Shown piece by piece: positions 6,818 through 13,769 of a stretch of DNA of 16,633 bases (within the stretch, counting starts at the first letter, position 1; the number at the start of each line of letters is the position of its first letter). The stretch comes from an uncultured Desulfobacterium sp. (GTDB taxonomy: Bacteria; Desulfobacterota; Desulfobacteria; Desulfobacterales; Desulfobacteraceae), in NCBI GenBank assembly GCA_937124525.1, contig CAKZLA010000515.1:1-16633 (forward strand), written 5' to 3'. The translations under genes and the position numbers were made by a program. The notes under the pieces were generated by a model. It was not told where the DNA came from and made no database searches. It saw nothing but the letters and a program-made list of their open reading frames with translations.

Positions 6818-9205
6818 ATGGCGGAAACCGATATGGACGATCTTATTGAAATAATAGAAAAAGAGACGGATATAAGTGAAATTCCCACCACCCTTCCCAT
6901 GATGCCGGTGAGGGATGTGGTGGTGTTCACAGATATGCTGATCCCTTTGTTTGTGGGAAGGGATAAATCCATCAAGGCGGTGGAGGCAGCCGCCGACAGT
7001 GATCGTTATCTTTTCATGTGTGCCCAAAAGGTGTCCGATGATGAAAATCCCGGGAAAGAGGATGTGTATCACCTGGGAACCGTGGGGCGGATACAAAAAA
7101 TGTTAAAGCTCCCCGACGGCCGGATCAAGGCCCTGATACAGGGGATCACCAAGGCCCGGGTGGTGAAATTTCAAAAACAGCAACCCTGGTTCCAAGTGCA
7201 GGTAGAAATGGTGGAAGACAAGGACGTCGACACCGTTGATATTGAAATTGAAGCCCTGATGCGAAATGTCCGGGAGAGCAGTGAAAAAATTCTGGCCTTG
7301 CGCGGGGAGGTGTCCGGGGATGTGGGGATAATTCTTGAGCAGATTGAATCCCCGGGAAAGCTTGCGGACCTGGTGGCGTCAAATTTGAGGCTGAAAGTTG
7401 AAGATGCCCAGAACCTTTTGGAAACCATTGATCCTGCCCAGCGTCTTTTAAGGGTTAACGACCTTCTGGCCCGGGAAGTGGAACTGTCTGCCGTACAGGC
7501 CAAGATTCAGACCAATGTCAAGGATGAGATTTCCAAAACCCAACGGGATTATTATCTTAGGGAGCAGGTCAAGGCCATCCATCGGGAGCTGGGCGACAAT
7601 GATGAGAAAATTGCCGAAGTAAAGGAGTACAGCCAGAAGATCAAGAAAGCCAAGATGCCGGAAAAATGCCATAAAGAGGCATTAAAGCAGCTCAAGCGCC
7701 TTGATCAGATGCACTCAGATTCCTCGGAAGCCTCCATTATCCGGACCTATCTTGACTGCATTGTGGAGATGCCCTGGGATAAATCCACCAAGGATTTTCT
7801 TGACATTGAAAAGGCGGCCCAGGTGCTGGAGAGGGATCACCATGGCTTGGAAAAGGTCAAAGAGCGTATCCTGGAATACCTGAGTGTCCGGAAACTCAAT
7901 CCCTCCATGAAGGGGCAGATTATCTGTTTTTCCGGCCCTCCCGGGGTGGGGAAAACCTCCCTTGGGCAGGCCATTGCCAAGGCCATGAAACGAAAGTTTG
8001 TGAGAATCTCCCTGGGGGGAATCCGGGATGAAGCGGAAATCCGTGGACATAGAAGAACCTACATCGGTGCCATGCCCGGCAGAATTCTCCAGGGGTTGCG
8101 CCAGTGCGGCACCAATAACCCGGTGTTCATGCTGGATGAAATTGATAAATTGGGCAATGATTTCAGGGGGGATCCCTCCTCGGCCCTGCTCGAAGCCCTG
8201 GACCCGGAGCAGAACACCGAATTCAGTGACCATTACCTTAATATGCCCTTTGATCTTTCCAAGGTGCTTTTTGTCCTCACCGCCAATGTTATTGACACCA
8301 TTCCATCGGCCCTGCTGGACCGTATGGAGGTCATTGAAATCTCTGGATACACCCGGGAGGAAAAGGCCGTGATTGCCGAACGTCACCTCTTCCCCCGTCA
8401 ACTCCGGGAAAATGGGTTGATCCGTCGCTCCATCACCATCACCTCCGGGGCCATGGATACCCTTATTTCCCAGTATACCATGGAGGCAGGGCTTCGAAAT
8501 CTGGAACGAAAACTGGGGGCCATCTGTAGAAAAATTGCCAGAAAGATTGCCGAGGGACAAAAGGGCAAATTCCAGGTGACCAAGGCGGCGCTGCAGAAAT
8601 ATCTGGGCCCCCCGGTGTTTCAACCGGAACTGGACCAGGAGGAGAGTCAGGTGGGCCTGGTCACCGGCCTTGCCTGGACCGAGGTGGGGGGAGAACCCCT
8701 TTACATTGAAGTATCCCTGTGCCATGGCAAGGGGGAACTCACGGTGACAGGACAGATCGGTGATGTCATGCAGGAATCGGCCCGGGCTGCATTTACCTGC
8801 ATCAAGGCAAATATGGATGCTCTTGGCATTGACAAGGAAGACTTTGAGACCAAGGATATCCATATCCATGTTCCGGCCGGGGCCATTCCCAAGGACGGTC
8901 CTTCTGCTGGCATTGCCATGGCCACAGCCCTTATTTCAGCCTTCACCGGAAAAATTGTGAACAACAAGGTTGCCATGACCGGGGAAATAACCCTCAGGGG
9001 GCGGGTGCTGCCCATTGGCGGTCTTAAGGAAAAGGCCCTGGGCGCCCTCCGGGCGGGGATTAAGACCATTGTAATTCCCGAAAAGAACAAAAAGGATCTC
9101 CAGGATCTTCCAGCCGGGGTAAAAAGAAAAATCAAGTTTATTCCGGTGCGGGATCTGGACCAGGTTCTTGAGGTTGCCTTTATTGACTCTGGTGAGGAAT
9201 CATAG
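6818..9205 (+). CDS. lon: ATP-dependent protease Lon (LonA)
   Basis: This 795-aa cytosolic serine protease degrades misfolded and regulatory proteins in an ATP-dependent hexamer. All three LonA parts are present. The N-terminal substrate domain begins around LPMMPVRDVVVFTDMLIPLF (26-45). The AAA+ module has Walker A GPPGVGKT (373-380), Walker B FMLDEID (437-443) and the arginine-rich EIRGHRRTYIGAMPGR segment. The C-terminal protease domain carries catalytic Ser696 in PKDGPSAG and Lys739, the second lysine of GGLKEK. Length matches typical LonA (about 780-820). AAAAGGAG sits 6 bases before the ATG. tsaB follows after 15 bases and is probably co-transcribed. The long antisense ORF within this gene is a codon-usage shadow. 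Confidence 0.98.
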   Translation: MAETDMDDLIEIIEKETDISEIPTTLPMMPVRDVVVFTDMLIPLFVGRDKSIKAVEAAADSDRYLFMCAQKVSDDENPGKEDVYHLGTVGRIQKMLKLPDGRIKALIQGITKARVVKFQKQQPWFQVQVEMVEDKDVDTVDIEIEALMRNVRESSEKILALRGEVSGDVGIILEQIESPGKLADLVASNLRLKVEDAQNLLETIDPAQRLLRVNDLLAREVELSAVQAKIQTNVKDEISKTQRDYYLREQVKAIHRELGDNDEKIAEVKEYSQKIKKAKMPEKCHKEALKQLKRLDQMHSDSSEASIIRTYLDCIVEMPWDKSTKDFLDIEKAAQVLERDHHGLEKVKERILEYLSVRKLNPSMKGQIICFSGPPGVGKTSLGQAIAKAMKRKFVRISLGGIRDEAEIRGHRRTYIGAMPGRILQGLRQCGTNNPVFMLDEIDKLGNDFRGDPSSALLEALDPEQNTEFSDHYLNMPFDLSKVLFVLTANVIDTIPSALLDRMEVIEISGYTREEKAVIAERHLFPRQLRENGLIRRSITITSGAMDTLISQYTMEAGLRNLERKLGAICRKIARKIAEGQKGKFQVTKAALQKYLGPPVFQPELDQEESQVGLVTGLAWTEVGGEPLYIEVSLCHGKGELTVTGQIGDVMQESARAAFTCIKANMDALGIDKEDFETKDIHIHVPAGAIPKDGPSAGIAMATALISAFTGKIVNNKVAMTGEITLRGRVLPIGGLKEKALGALRAGIKTIVIPEKNKKDLQDLPAGVKRKIKFIPVRDLDQVLEVAFIDSGEES

Positions 9206-9220
9206 GGAGAAGACTATTTC

Positions 9221-9910
9221 ATGAAAATCCTTGCCGTGGATACGGCGGAACAGGGGTGCAGCATTGCCCTTGTAGACGATGGCATTCCGGTGTGTGAGCG
9301 GTATGGTGCCGGGTTGAGAAACCATGCCGTCACCTTTTTGCCCCTGGTGGAAAAAATGCTGGCAGAGGATGCCGGACAGACCCTTGATGAGCTTGACGGC
9401 TTTGTGGTGTCCCGGGGGCCGGGCAGTTTCACCGGCCTTCGCATTGGTCTTAGCATGGTCAAAGGTCTTGCCCTGGCCACGGGGAAACCCGTGGCAGGTA
9501 TTTCCAGCCTGGACGGCATTGCCTGGCGCATGAGCCACGCATCCCTGCCGGTGTGTGCCATGCTGGATGCCCGGCGGGGGGAGGTGTATTGTGCCCTGTA
9601 CCAATTTAAAAACGGTGTGTTGATTTCCAAGGGGGAAGAAATGGTGGTGCCACCGGAAGGCGCTCTGGCCATGGCCGGTGACATGGCCCTGTTTGTGGGG
9701 TCAGGAGCCGTGGCCCATGCCCGGCACATCACCAGAGAGTTGGGATCAGGGGCTGTTTTTGCCCCGGGATTTCAAAATTCTGTCAGTGCCCTGGCCCTGG
9801 CCCATGTTTTTTTCCATGATCCCCATGGGTACCTTAAAGATCCCGCTGCCCTGGTGCCGGTTTATCTTCGGCGCTCCGATGCTGAGATTAATTATTGCAA
9901 AGATAGATGA
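9221..9910 (+). CDS. tsaB: tRNA threonylcarbamoyladenosine biosynthesis protein TsaB
   Basis: TsaB (YeaZ) is the non-catalytic partner of TsaD in the complex that adds threonylcarbamoyl to A37 of ANN-decoding tRNAs. The 229-residue product starts MKILAVDTAEQGCSIAL and carries the hallmark SRGPGSFTGLRIG segment (about 64-76) followed by GLALATGKPVAGISSLDG. These are typical of the ASKHA-fold N-terminal domain of TsaB. Length is normal for the family. A GGGAGA ribosome-binding sequence precedes the ATG, and the gene starts 15 bases after lon, so the two probably form one transcript. The C-terminal part ends in PAALVPVYLRRSDAEINY, the conserved TsaB tail. A GC-rich hairpin follows within a few bases. 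Confidence 0.96.
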   Translation: MKILAVDTAEQGCSIALVDDGIPVCERYGAGLRNHAVTFLPLVEKMLAEDAGQTLDELDGFVVSRGPGSFTGLRIGLSMVKGLALATGKPVAGISSLDGIAWRMSHASLPVCAMLDARRGEVYCALYQFKNGVLISKGEEMVVPPEGALAMAGDMALFVGSGAVAHARHITRELGSGAVFAPGFQNSVSALALAHVFFHDPHGYLKDPAALVPVYLRRSDAEINYCKDR

Positions 9911-9913
9911 CCC

Positions 9914-9939
9914 GCCCCGGTCCCTCCAGGGTTTGGGGC
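9914..9939 (+). terminator. GC-rich hairpin after tsaB
   Basis: GCCCC (9914-9918) pairs with GGGGC (9935-9939), with an inner CCCT/AGGG stem. It starts 4 bases after the tsaB stop and is followed by TAAAATTAC rather than a T-run. It may end or attenuate the lon-tsaB transcript; intrinsic termination is uncertain. Confidence 0.4.
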
Positions 9940-9974
9940 TAAAATTACAATTTCGACTTACCACCCGGGGATTG

Positions 9975-10024
9975 TTGACAACCCTTATGACGTCTGTTAG
10001 TATCATGTTTTTTTGCTTTATAAT
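9975..10024 (+). promoter_or_regulatory. Candidate sigma-70 promoter(s) for psd
   Basis: A perfect TTGACA (9975-9980) is followed after 17 bases by TAGTAT (9998-10003). A perfect TATAAT lies downstream at 10019-10024 but without a matching -35. This gives psd a leader of roughly 110-130 bases and separates it from lon-tsaB. Confidence 0.6.
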
Positions 10025-10113
10025 GGGCAGATGTCCCCCATGCAAAGGCATGTGAAGATGGATGCCAGTTCCCTTGGGCTAAAACGTCTATTCAGACAGG
10101 GGATATGGTAAAA

Positions 10114-10130
10114 TCTATTGTAAATAGAGG
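10114..10130 (+). promoter_or_regulatory. Hairpin overlapping the psd ribosome-binding site
   Basis: TCTATT (10114-10119) and AATAGA (10123-10128) form a perfect 6-bp stem with a 3-base GTA loop. The 3' arm shares two bases with the GAGG (10127-10130) that lies 8 bases before the psd ATG. Folding could reduce ribosome access; the stem is AT-rich and weak. Confidence 0.35.
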
Positions 10131-10138
10131 ACAAAAGT

Positions 10139-10816
10139 ATGAAGAATATGGAATGGCCGGATAAAGCAGGTTTTATTATTGCTGCCCCCGGCTTTAAATA
10201 TATTGGCATCACGGGCGTGATCGCTGCCCTTGCCATGGGATTTGGCGGATATATTCCCGGGGGCCTTGCCTTTTGTTTGTTTGTTTTTGTCTGTTGGTTT
10301 TTCCGTGACCCTGAACGGAAAATCCCCCCGGAATCCCACGCCCTTGTCTCCCCGGCCGACGGCAAGGTTATCAGCATAGAAACCATTGGAGACTCCACGG
10401 TTGTCAAGGGATCATGCATCCGGGTGTGTATTTTCATGAATGTGTTTAACGTCCATGTAAACCGGGTGCCCATGGATGGGGTGGTGGAAAAGGTCACCTA
10501 TTTCCCCGGGAAATTTTTTAATGCCTCTCTGGATAAAGCCTCGGAGCACAATGAGCGCAATGCCCTGGTCATTAAAACTCCCCAGGGATCAGTTTATGGG
10601 GTTGTACAGATCGCAGGGCTTATTGCCAGGCGTATTGTGTGCCGGGTACAGCCAGGAGAGCGTCTGGAGCGGGGGCGGCGATATGGTATGATACGTTTTG
10701 GTTCCCGTCTGGATCTTCATCTGCCCCTGGATACGGATATTGCCGTGACCCTGGGACAGAAAGTCAGTGCCGGGTCATCCATTGTGGGCTACCTAAGCCA
10801 GGAACAGGGAAAATAA
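10139..10816 (+). CDS. psd: Phosphatidylserine decarboxylase proenzyme, short form
   Basis: The enzyme decarboxylates phosphatidylserine to phosphatidylethanolamine at the inner membrane. The 225-aa proenzyme has an N-terminal hydrophobic segment (about 21-55) followed by FFRDPER, SPADGKV (71-77) and the His-containing NVFNVHVNRVP (101-111). Self-cleavage is expected at Gly188-Ser189 in RFGSRLDLHLP; the serine becomes the pyruvoyl cofactor. This compact form with an FGS/LGS site matches the short class of bacterial Psd, rather than the roughly 320-aa E. coli type. The start has GAGG 8 bases upstream. The usual partner gene pssA is not adjacent; only a possible 44-codon ORF overlaps the stop. 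A promoter candidate lies 110-160 bases upstream. Confidence 0.95.
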   Translation: MKNMEWPDKAGFIIAAPGFKYIGITGVIAALAMGFGGYIPGGLAFCLFVFVCWFFRDPERKIPPESHALVSPADGKVISIETIGDSTVVKGSCIRVCIFMNVFNVHVNRVPMDGVVEKVTYFPGKFFNASLDKASEHNERNALVIKTPQGSVYGVVQIAGLIARRIVCRVQPGERLERGRRYGMIRFGSRLDLHLPLDTDIAVTLGQKVSAGSSIVGYLSQEQGK

Positions 10817-10950
10817 TGGTGATCCGGGGCCTGTCTTTTAAGTTTGGCCTGCCACACACCGTTGATCAACCGGGAAGAGACATGTTGTCACTGAGCCCCC
10901 CGGGAGGGATTGCGGGGAAAAGCCTTTTGTCTTTTGATCCCTGGACCTGA
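10816..10950 (+). CDS. Possible 44-codon ORF coupled to psd
   Basis: An ATG overlaps the psd stop by one base (TAATG), with AGGGA upstream, and reads 44 codons starting MVIRGLSFKFG to a TGA at 10950. No family is recognised, and the composition (SLSPPGG, SFDPWT) gives no domain clue. The overlap is the only positive evidence. It could equally be untranslated 3' sequence. Confidence 0.2.
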   Translation: MVIRGLSFKFGLPHTVDQPGRDMLSLSPPGGIAGKSLLSFDPWT

Positions 10951-10966
10951 ATTTTAGTTTTTTTCT

Positions 10967-11011
10967 GCCTTATCGTGGTGCATCTATTGTGCGGTAAGGC
11001 GTTGTTTTTTT
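10967..11011 (+). terminator. Intrinsic terminator or greA leader attenuator
   Basis: GCCTTATCG (10967-10975) pairs with CGGTAAGGC (10992-11000), a 9-bp stem with one T-G wobble, followed at once by GTTGTTTTTTT (11001-11011). This is a convincing rho-independent terminator on the plus strand. It ends 25 bases before the greA start codon, so it either closes the psd transcript or lies inside the greA leader. Confidence 0.75.
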
Positions 11012-11036
11012 GATGAAGAAATGGAGATAATAAACG

Positions 11037-11504
11037 TTGGAGCAGATACCAATCACCGTTGAGGGGTATAAAACCTTGAAAGCGGAACTTGAAAGATTAA
11101 AAACCATTGATCGACCGGAAAATATCAAGGCCATCGAAACGGCCCGGGCCCATGGTGATCTTTCTGAAAATGCGGAGTTTGATGCGGCCAAGGATCGGCA
11201 GTCTTTTATTGAGGGTAGAATTGGCGAGTTGGGCTATAAACTTGCCAGCGCCAAGGTGATTGATCCTGATACAGTGGCCAAAGATTGCGCCCGGTTTGCA
11301 TCCCGGGTATTGCTTGAAAACCTTGATTCGGAAGAAGAGGTTGAATATATGCTGGTGGGTCAGGAGGAGTCGGACATCGATAAGGGGCGTATCTCTATCT
11401 CCTCTCCCCTGGGAAAGGCCTTAATTGGCAAAAAGCCCGGTGATGAAGTGGTTCTCCAGGCCCCCGGCGGCAAAAGGAATTATGAGGTTATCGACATTTT
11501 GTAA
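11037..11504 (+). CDS. greA: Transcription elongation factor GreA
   Basis: GreA binds the RNA polymerase secondary channel and stimulates cleavage of backtracked RNA. The 155-aa product has the N-terminal antiparallel coiled coil (about residues 8-75) with the acidic catalytic tip in HGDLSENAEFDAAKDRQ, the family signature. The C-terminal FKBP-like domain includes ISISSPLGKALIGKKPGDEV. Length matches E. coli GreA (158). The start is TTG at 11037 with GGAG about 10 bases upstream; the nearest upstream ATG is out of frame. The T-run of a terminator-like hairpin ends 25 bases before the start, reminiscent of the greA leader arrangement known in E. coli. A MITE-like element begins within about 20 bases of the stop. 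Confidence 0.96.
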   Translation: MEQIPITVEGYKTLKAELERLKTIDRPENIKAIETARAHGDLSENAEFDAAKDRQSFIEGRIGELGYKLASAKVIDPDTVAKDCARFASRVLLENLDSEEEVEYMLVGQEESDIDKGRISISSPLGKALIGKKPGDEVVLQAPGGKRNYEVIDIL

Positions 11505-11516
11505 TAAATTCTATTG

Positions 11517-11637
11517 CATGTTTGAACATCCTTCATATGAGCCAAAAAGTACTTTACAGTCTTTTGGGAAAAAGACTCTACAAATGTGGAATGCTCCAAG
11601 AAACTGTAAAGTACTTTTGAAGGATGCCCATGTTTGA
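11517..11637. mobile_element. MITE-like palindromic element with 9-bp target duplication
   Basis: Identical 9-bp direct repeats CATGTTTGA (11517-11525 and 11629-11637) flank a 103-bp palindrome. The outer arms are CATCCTTCA (11527-11535) and TGAAGGATG (11618-11626). The inner arms AAAAGTACTTTACAGT (11545-11560) and ACTGTAAAGTACTTTT (11603-11618) pair perfectly over 16 bp. The left side has 9 extra bases between arm blocks. Two small hairpins lie inside: GTCTTTT/AAAAGAC (11559-11576) and TGGA/TCCA near 11590. It has no coding capacity, so it would need a transposase in trans. Once transcribed it would also form a strong RNA structure after greA. Confidence 0.65.
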
Positions 11638-11821
11638 TATGGAAAAGCGATTAATGGGTTCTGGGAATTCAATGCCCACACAGTCTCTCCAAAGTGCTTT
11701 TTCAATTTTTGTTGTGTCGGTAATCCGATATGGCCGTTCAATATGAAACTCCGTCCAAAATTTTGGAATCATGAGAGTTATAATTTTGTTGTATGTATAC
11801 GTTAATTAGAGAGGAATATCC
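11638..11821. other. greA-rpoZ spacer to the right of the MITE-like element
   Basis: No gene is recognised. A minus-strand ORF (11578-11772, 64 codons) crosses into the palindrome and matches no family known to me. A perfect TATAAT occurs at 11779-11784 without a good -35; it could be the rpoZ promoter -10. Confidence 0.4.
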
Positions 11822-12025
11822 ATGGCAAGAGTAACCATTGAGGACTGCCTGAAAAATGTGCCCACCCGATTTGCCCTGGTTCATATGGCGGCAAAGCGTG
11901 TGAGACAGGTGAGTGAAGGGGCTGAAACCATGATTAAACCAGCTAGAAATGGAGATGCGGTAATGGCACTGCGCGAAATCGCAGCCGGTCGGGTGATCCT
12001 TAAAAAATCCACGAAAAAAAGGTAA
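11822..12025 (+). CDS. rpoZ: DNA-directed RNA polymerase omega subunit
   Basis: Omega chaperones the beta' subunit during core RNA polymerase assembly. The 67-aa product begins MARVTIEDCLKNVPTRFALV and continues HMAAKRVRQVSEG, the conserved omega N-terminal signature. The region that follows includes KPARNGDAVMALREIAAGRV. The length is at the short end of the bacterial range (about 65-90). GAGAGGA lies 7-8 bases before the ATG. It lies 26 bases upstream of the TtcA-like gene and may share its transcript. greA is upstream on the same strand but is separated by the palindromic element. Confidence 0.95.
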   Translation: MARVTIEDCLKNVPTRFALVHMAAKRVRQVSEGAETMIKPARNGDAVMALREIAAGRVILKKSTKKR

Positions 12026-12051
12026 ACCCCATTCAACCATTCAGACCCCAG

Positions 12052-12774
12052 ATGAACAGGAAAGTCAACCATCTCATGGGCAGGGCGTTGAATGATTATG
12101 AGATGATTCGCCATGGCGACCGCCTGATGGTGGCCGTGTCCGGGGGCAAAGACAGCCTGTTCATGCTCAATGCCCTGGAGAGTTTTAAAAAAAAGGCACC
12201 CATTTCCTTTGATCTGGTGCCGGTGTACGTGGACCCGGGGTTTGACAACGGATTTGCCCCGGCACTTAAATCGCTGGTTTCTCGATTTTCCGGCAGCATG
12301 ACGGTTAAATACACCGACCATGGCCTGCGGGCCCATGGCCCAGAGAATCGGGAAAATCCCTGTTTTTTATGTTCCCGACTGAGACGCAAATCCCTTTTTG
12401 AGATGGCAAGGGATCAGGGCTGTACCCGGATTGCAATGGGACATAACAAGGATGACATCATTGAAACCCTTTTTATTAACATGTTTTTTTCCGGTCGCAT
12501 GGGCACCATGGTGCCCAGTCAGTCTTTTTTTAACGGCAAGATCACCATTATTCGTCCCCTGGCCTATGTTGAAAAAAAAGACATTGTTAAACTGGCAAAA
12601 CGGCTGATGTTCCCTGATTTTATTAACCCCTGTCCCAGTGATGGTCGATCCAAGCGCAGTGTGGTAAGAGACATGCTCCAGGAAATCTATCGGGACAATC
12701 ACCATATTAAAGGCAATATTTTCAGGGCCATGGGAAATATTGAAGCAGACTATCTGTTAAAGAAGAGTTTATGA
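12052..12774 (+). CDS. ttcA: TtcA-family tRNA 2-thiocytidine thiolase (PP-loop ATPase)
   Basis: This 240-aa PP-loop enzyme adenylates and thiolates a tRNA base; TtcA modifies C32 and uses an iron-sulfur cluster. The PP-loop SGGKDS is at 30-35. The cysteine pair CFLC (Cys104, Cys107) and a third cysteine in NPCPSD (Cys194) match the cluster ligands of TtcA. GHNKDD (130-135) is the conserved post-loop motif. It is shorter than E. coli TtcA (311), mostly at the termini, so TtcA-like is safer than a strict ortholog call. The ATG at 12052 has no clear ribosome-binding site. Its last bases overlap folE2 as ATGA, implying translational coupling. Confidence 0.85.
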   Translation: MNRKVNHLMGRALNDYEMIRHGDRLMVAVSGGKDSLFMLNALESFKKKAPISFDLVPVYVDPGFDNGFAPALKSLVSRFSGSMTVKYTDHGLRAHGPENRENPCFLCSRLRRKSLFEMARDQGCTRIAMGHNKDDIIETLFINMFFSGRMGTMVPSQSFFNGKITIIRPLAYVEKKDIVKLAKRLMFPDFINPCPSDGRSKRSVVRDMLQEIYRDNHHIKGNIFRAMGNIEADYLLKKSL

Positions 12775-13577
12775 TTGATATTCAAAAAATGCGGGATTAC
12801 CGCAATATCCCCATCGACAAAGTCGGTATCAAAGGACTTCGTTATCCCATTAAAGTCAGGGATAAAAAAAGCAGCGGGCTTCAGTCCACCATTGCTGAAA
12901 TAAGCATGTATGTGGATCTACCCCACCAATGCAAGGGGACCCACATGAGCCGGTTTGTGCAGATGCTTCACACCTTCCGGTCCCAGGTGTCTCTGGAATC
13001 CATCATGACCATTTTGGAGACCATGAAAACCACCCTGGAGGCGACCTCTTCCCATATTGAGATCACCTTTCCTTATTTCATTGAAAAAAAATCCCCTGTC
13101 ACCGCTTCCAAGGGACTCATGGACTATACCTGCTCCATCATTGGCTCCTCCTATTCCAATGAAGACCGGGATATGGTGCTCAAGGTGGCTGTTCCCATCA
13201 CATCGGTGTGTCCTTGTTCCAAGGAAATCAGTGATTTTGGTGCCCACAACCAGCGGGGGGAGGTGTGTGTCAGCACCCGGTTTAAAAAATTTGTATGGAT
13301 TGAAGAGATCATTGAACTGGTGGAGCATGCGGCCTCCTGTGAGGTGTATTCTGTTCTCAAAAGAGAGGATGAAAAGCACGTCACCGAATTTGCCTATAAC
13401 AATCCAAAATTTGTTGAAGATGTGGTGCGGGATGTGGGTAAGGTGCTTTTGGAAGATGAGAATATCACCTGGTTTTCAGTGAGTGCGGAAAATTTTGAAT
13501 CCATCCATAATCACAGCGCCTATGCCTATATTGAACATGGGGATTCTGGAGTCCATGGTGGAGGATCTTCAAGCTGA
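12771..13577 (+). CDS. folE2: GTP cyclohydrolase FolE2 (type IB)
   Basis: FolE2 converts GTP to 7,8-dihydroneopterin triphosphate, the entry step of folate and, via the same product, of queuosine/preQ0 synthesis. The 268-aa protein shows SVCPCSKEISDFGAHNQRGE (145-164), the FolE2 signature holding the conserved cysteine (Cys147) and His159. It also has the N-terminal DLPHQCKGTHMSRF segment (49-62) and a terminal AYIEHGD with glycine/serine tail. Length is typical. Type IB enzymes accept metals other than zinc and often substitute for or supplement FolE. The start overlaps the TtcA-like gene by 4 bases (ATGA). This pairing links a pterin/queuosine precursor step with a tRNA-thiolation enzyme; the functional link is inference. 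Confidence 0.96.
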   Translation: MIDIQKMRDYRNIPIDKVGIKGLRYPIKVRDKKSSGLQSTIAEISMYVDLPHQCKGTHMSRFVQMLHTFRSQVSLESIMTILETMKTTLEATSSHIEITFPYFIEKKSPVTASKGLMDYTCSIIGSSYSNEDRDMVLKVAVPITSVCPCSKEISDFGAHNQRGEVCVSTRFKKFVWIEEIIELVEHAASCEVYSVLKREDEKHVTEFAYNNPKFVEDVVRDVGKVLLEDENITWFSVSAENFESIHNHSAYAYIEHGDSGVHGGGSSS

Positions 13578-13633
13578 CAATGCCGTTCATTAGAGCAATA
13601 CCTATTCAGCGCTTCCTCCTTTGAGGTCTGCAA

Positions 13634-13667
13634 CGGGCAGATCTGGTATTTTACCTGGGTTTGCCCG
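13634..13667 (+). terminator. Long wobble-containing RNA hairpin 3' of folE2
   Basis: On the plus-strand RNA, CGGGCAGAUCUGGUA (13634-13648) pairs with UACC-U-GGGUUUGCCCG (13652-13667) around a UUU loop. That is 15 pairs, with three G-U wobbles and one bulged U. On the minus strand the wobbles become A-C mismatches, so the fold favours the folE2 transcript. No U-tract follows, so it may stabilise the 3' end rather than terminate. Confidence 0.4.
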
Positions 13668-13769
13668 CACATAGAACCAGTTAGGGCGCACAGAAATCGC
13701 CTTGAATACCAATACAAATCTGCGCGTTCCTGTATATTTTTTTCCACCAATGACCTTATGCCATTTGGC

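Noticed and set aside
7715..8869. 384-codon open frame on the minus strand inside lon
   Set aside because: It lies fully antisense to a canonical lon gene, has low-complexity His/Gly-rich composition and no recognisable family; it reflects codon bias of lon.
11578..11772. 64-codon minus-strand ORF right of the palindromic element
   Set aside because: It has no ribosome-binding site or family match, and it runs into the palindrome; too weak to call a gene.
13680..13760. GCGCAGA/TCTGTGCGC imperfect repeat as a dacB terminator
   Set aside because: The stem has a two-base bulge and a loop of over 20 bases, and lacks a T-run on the minus strand.
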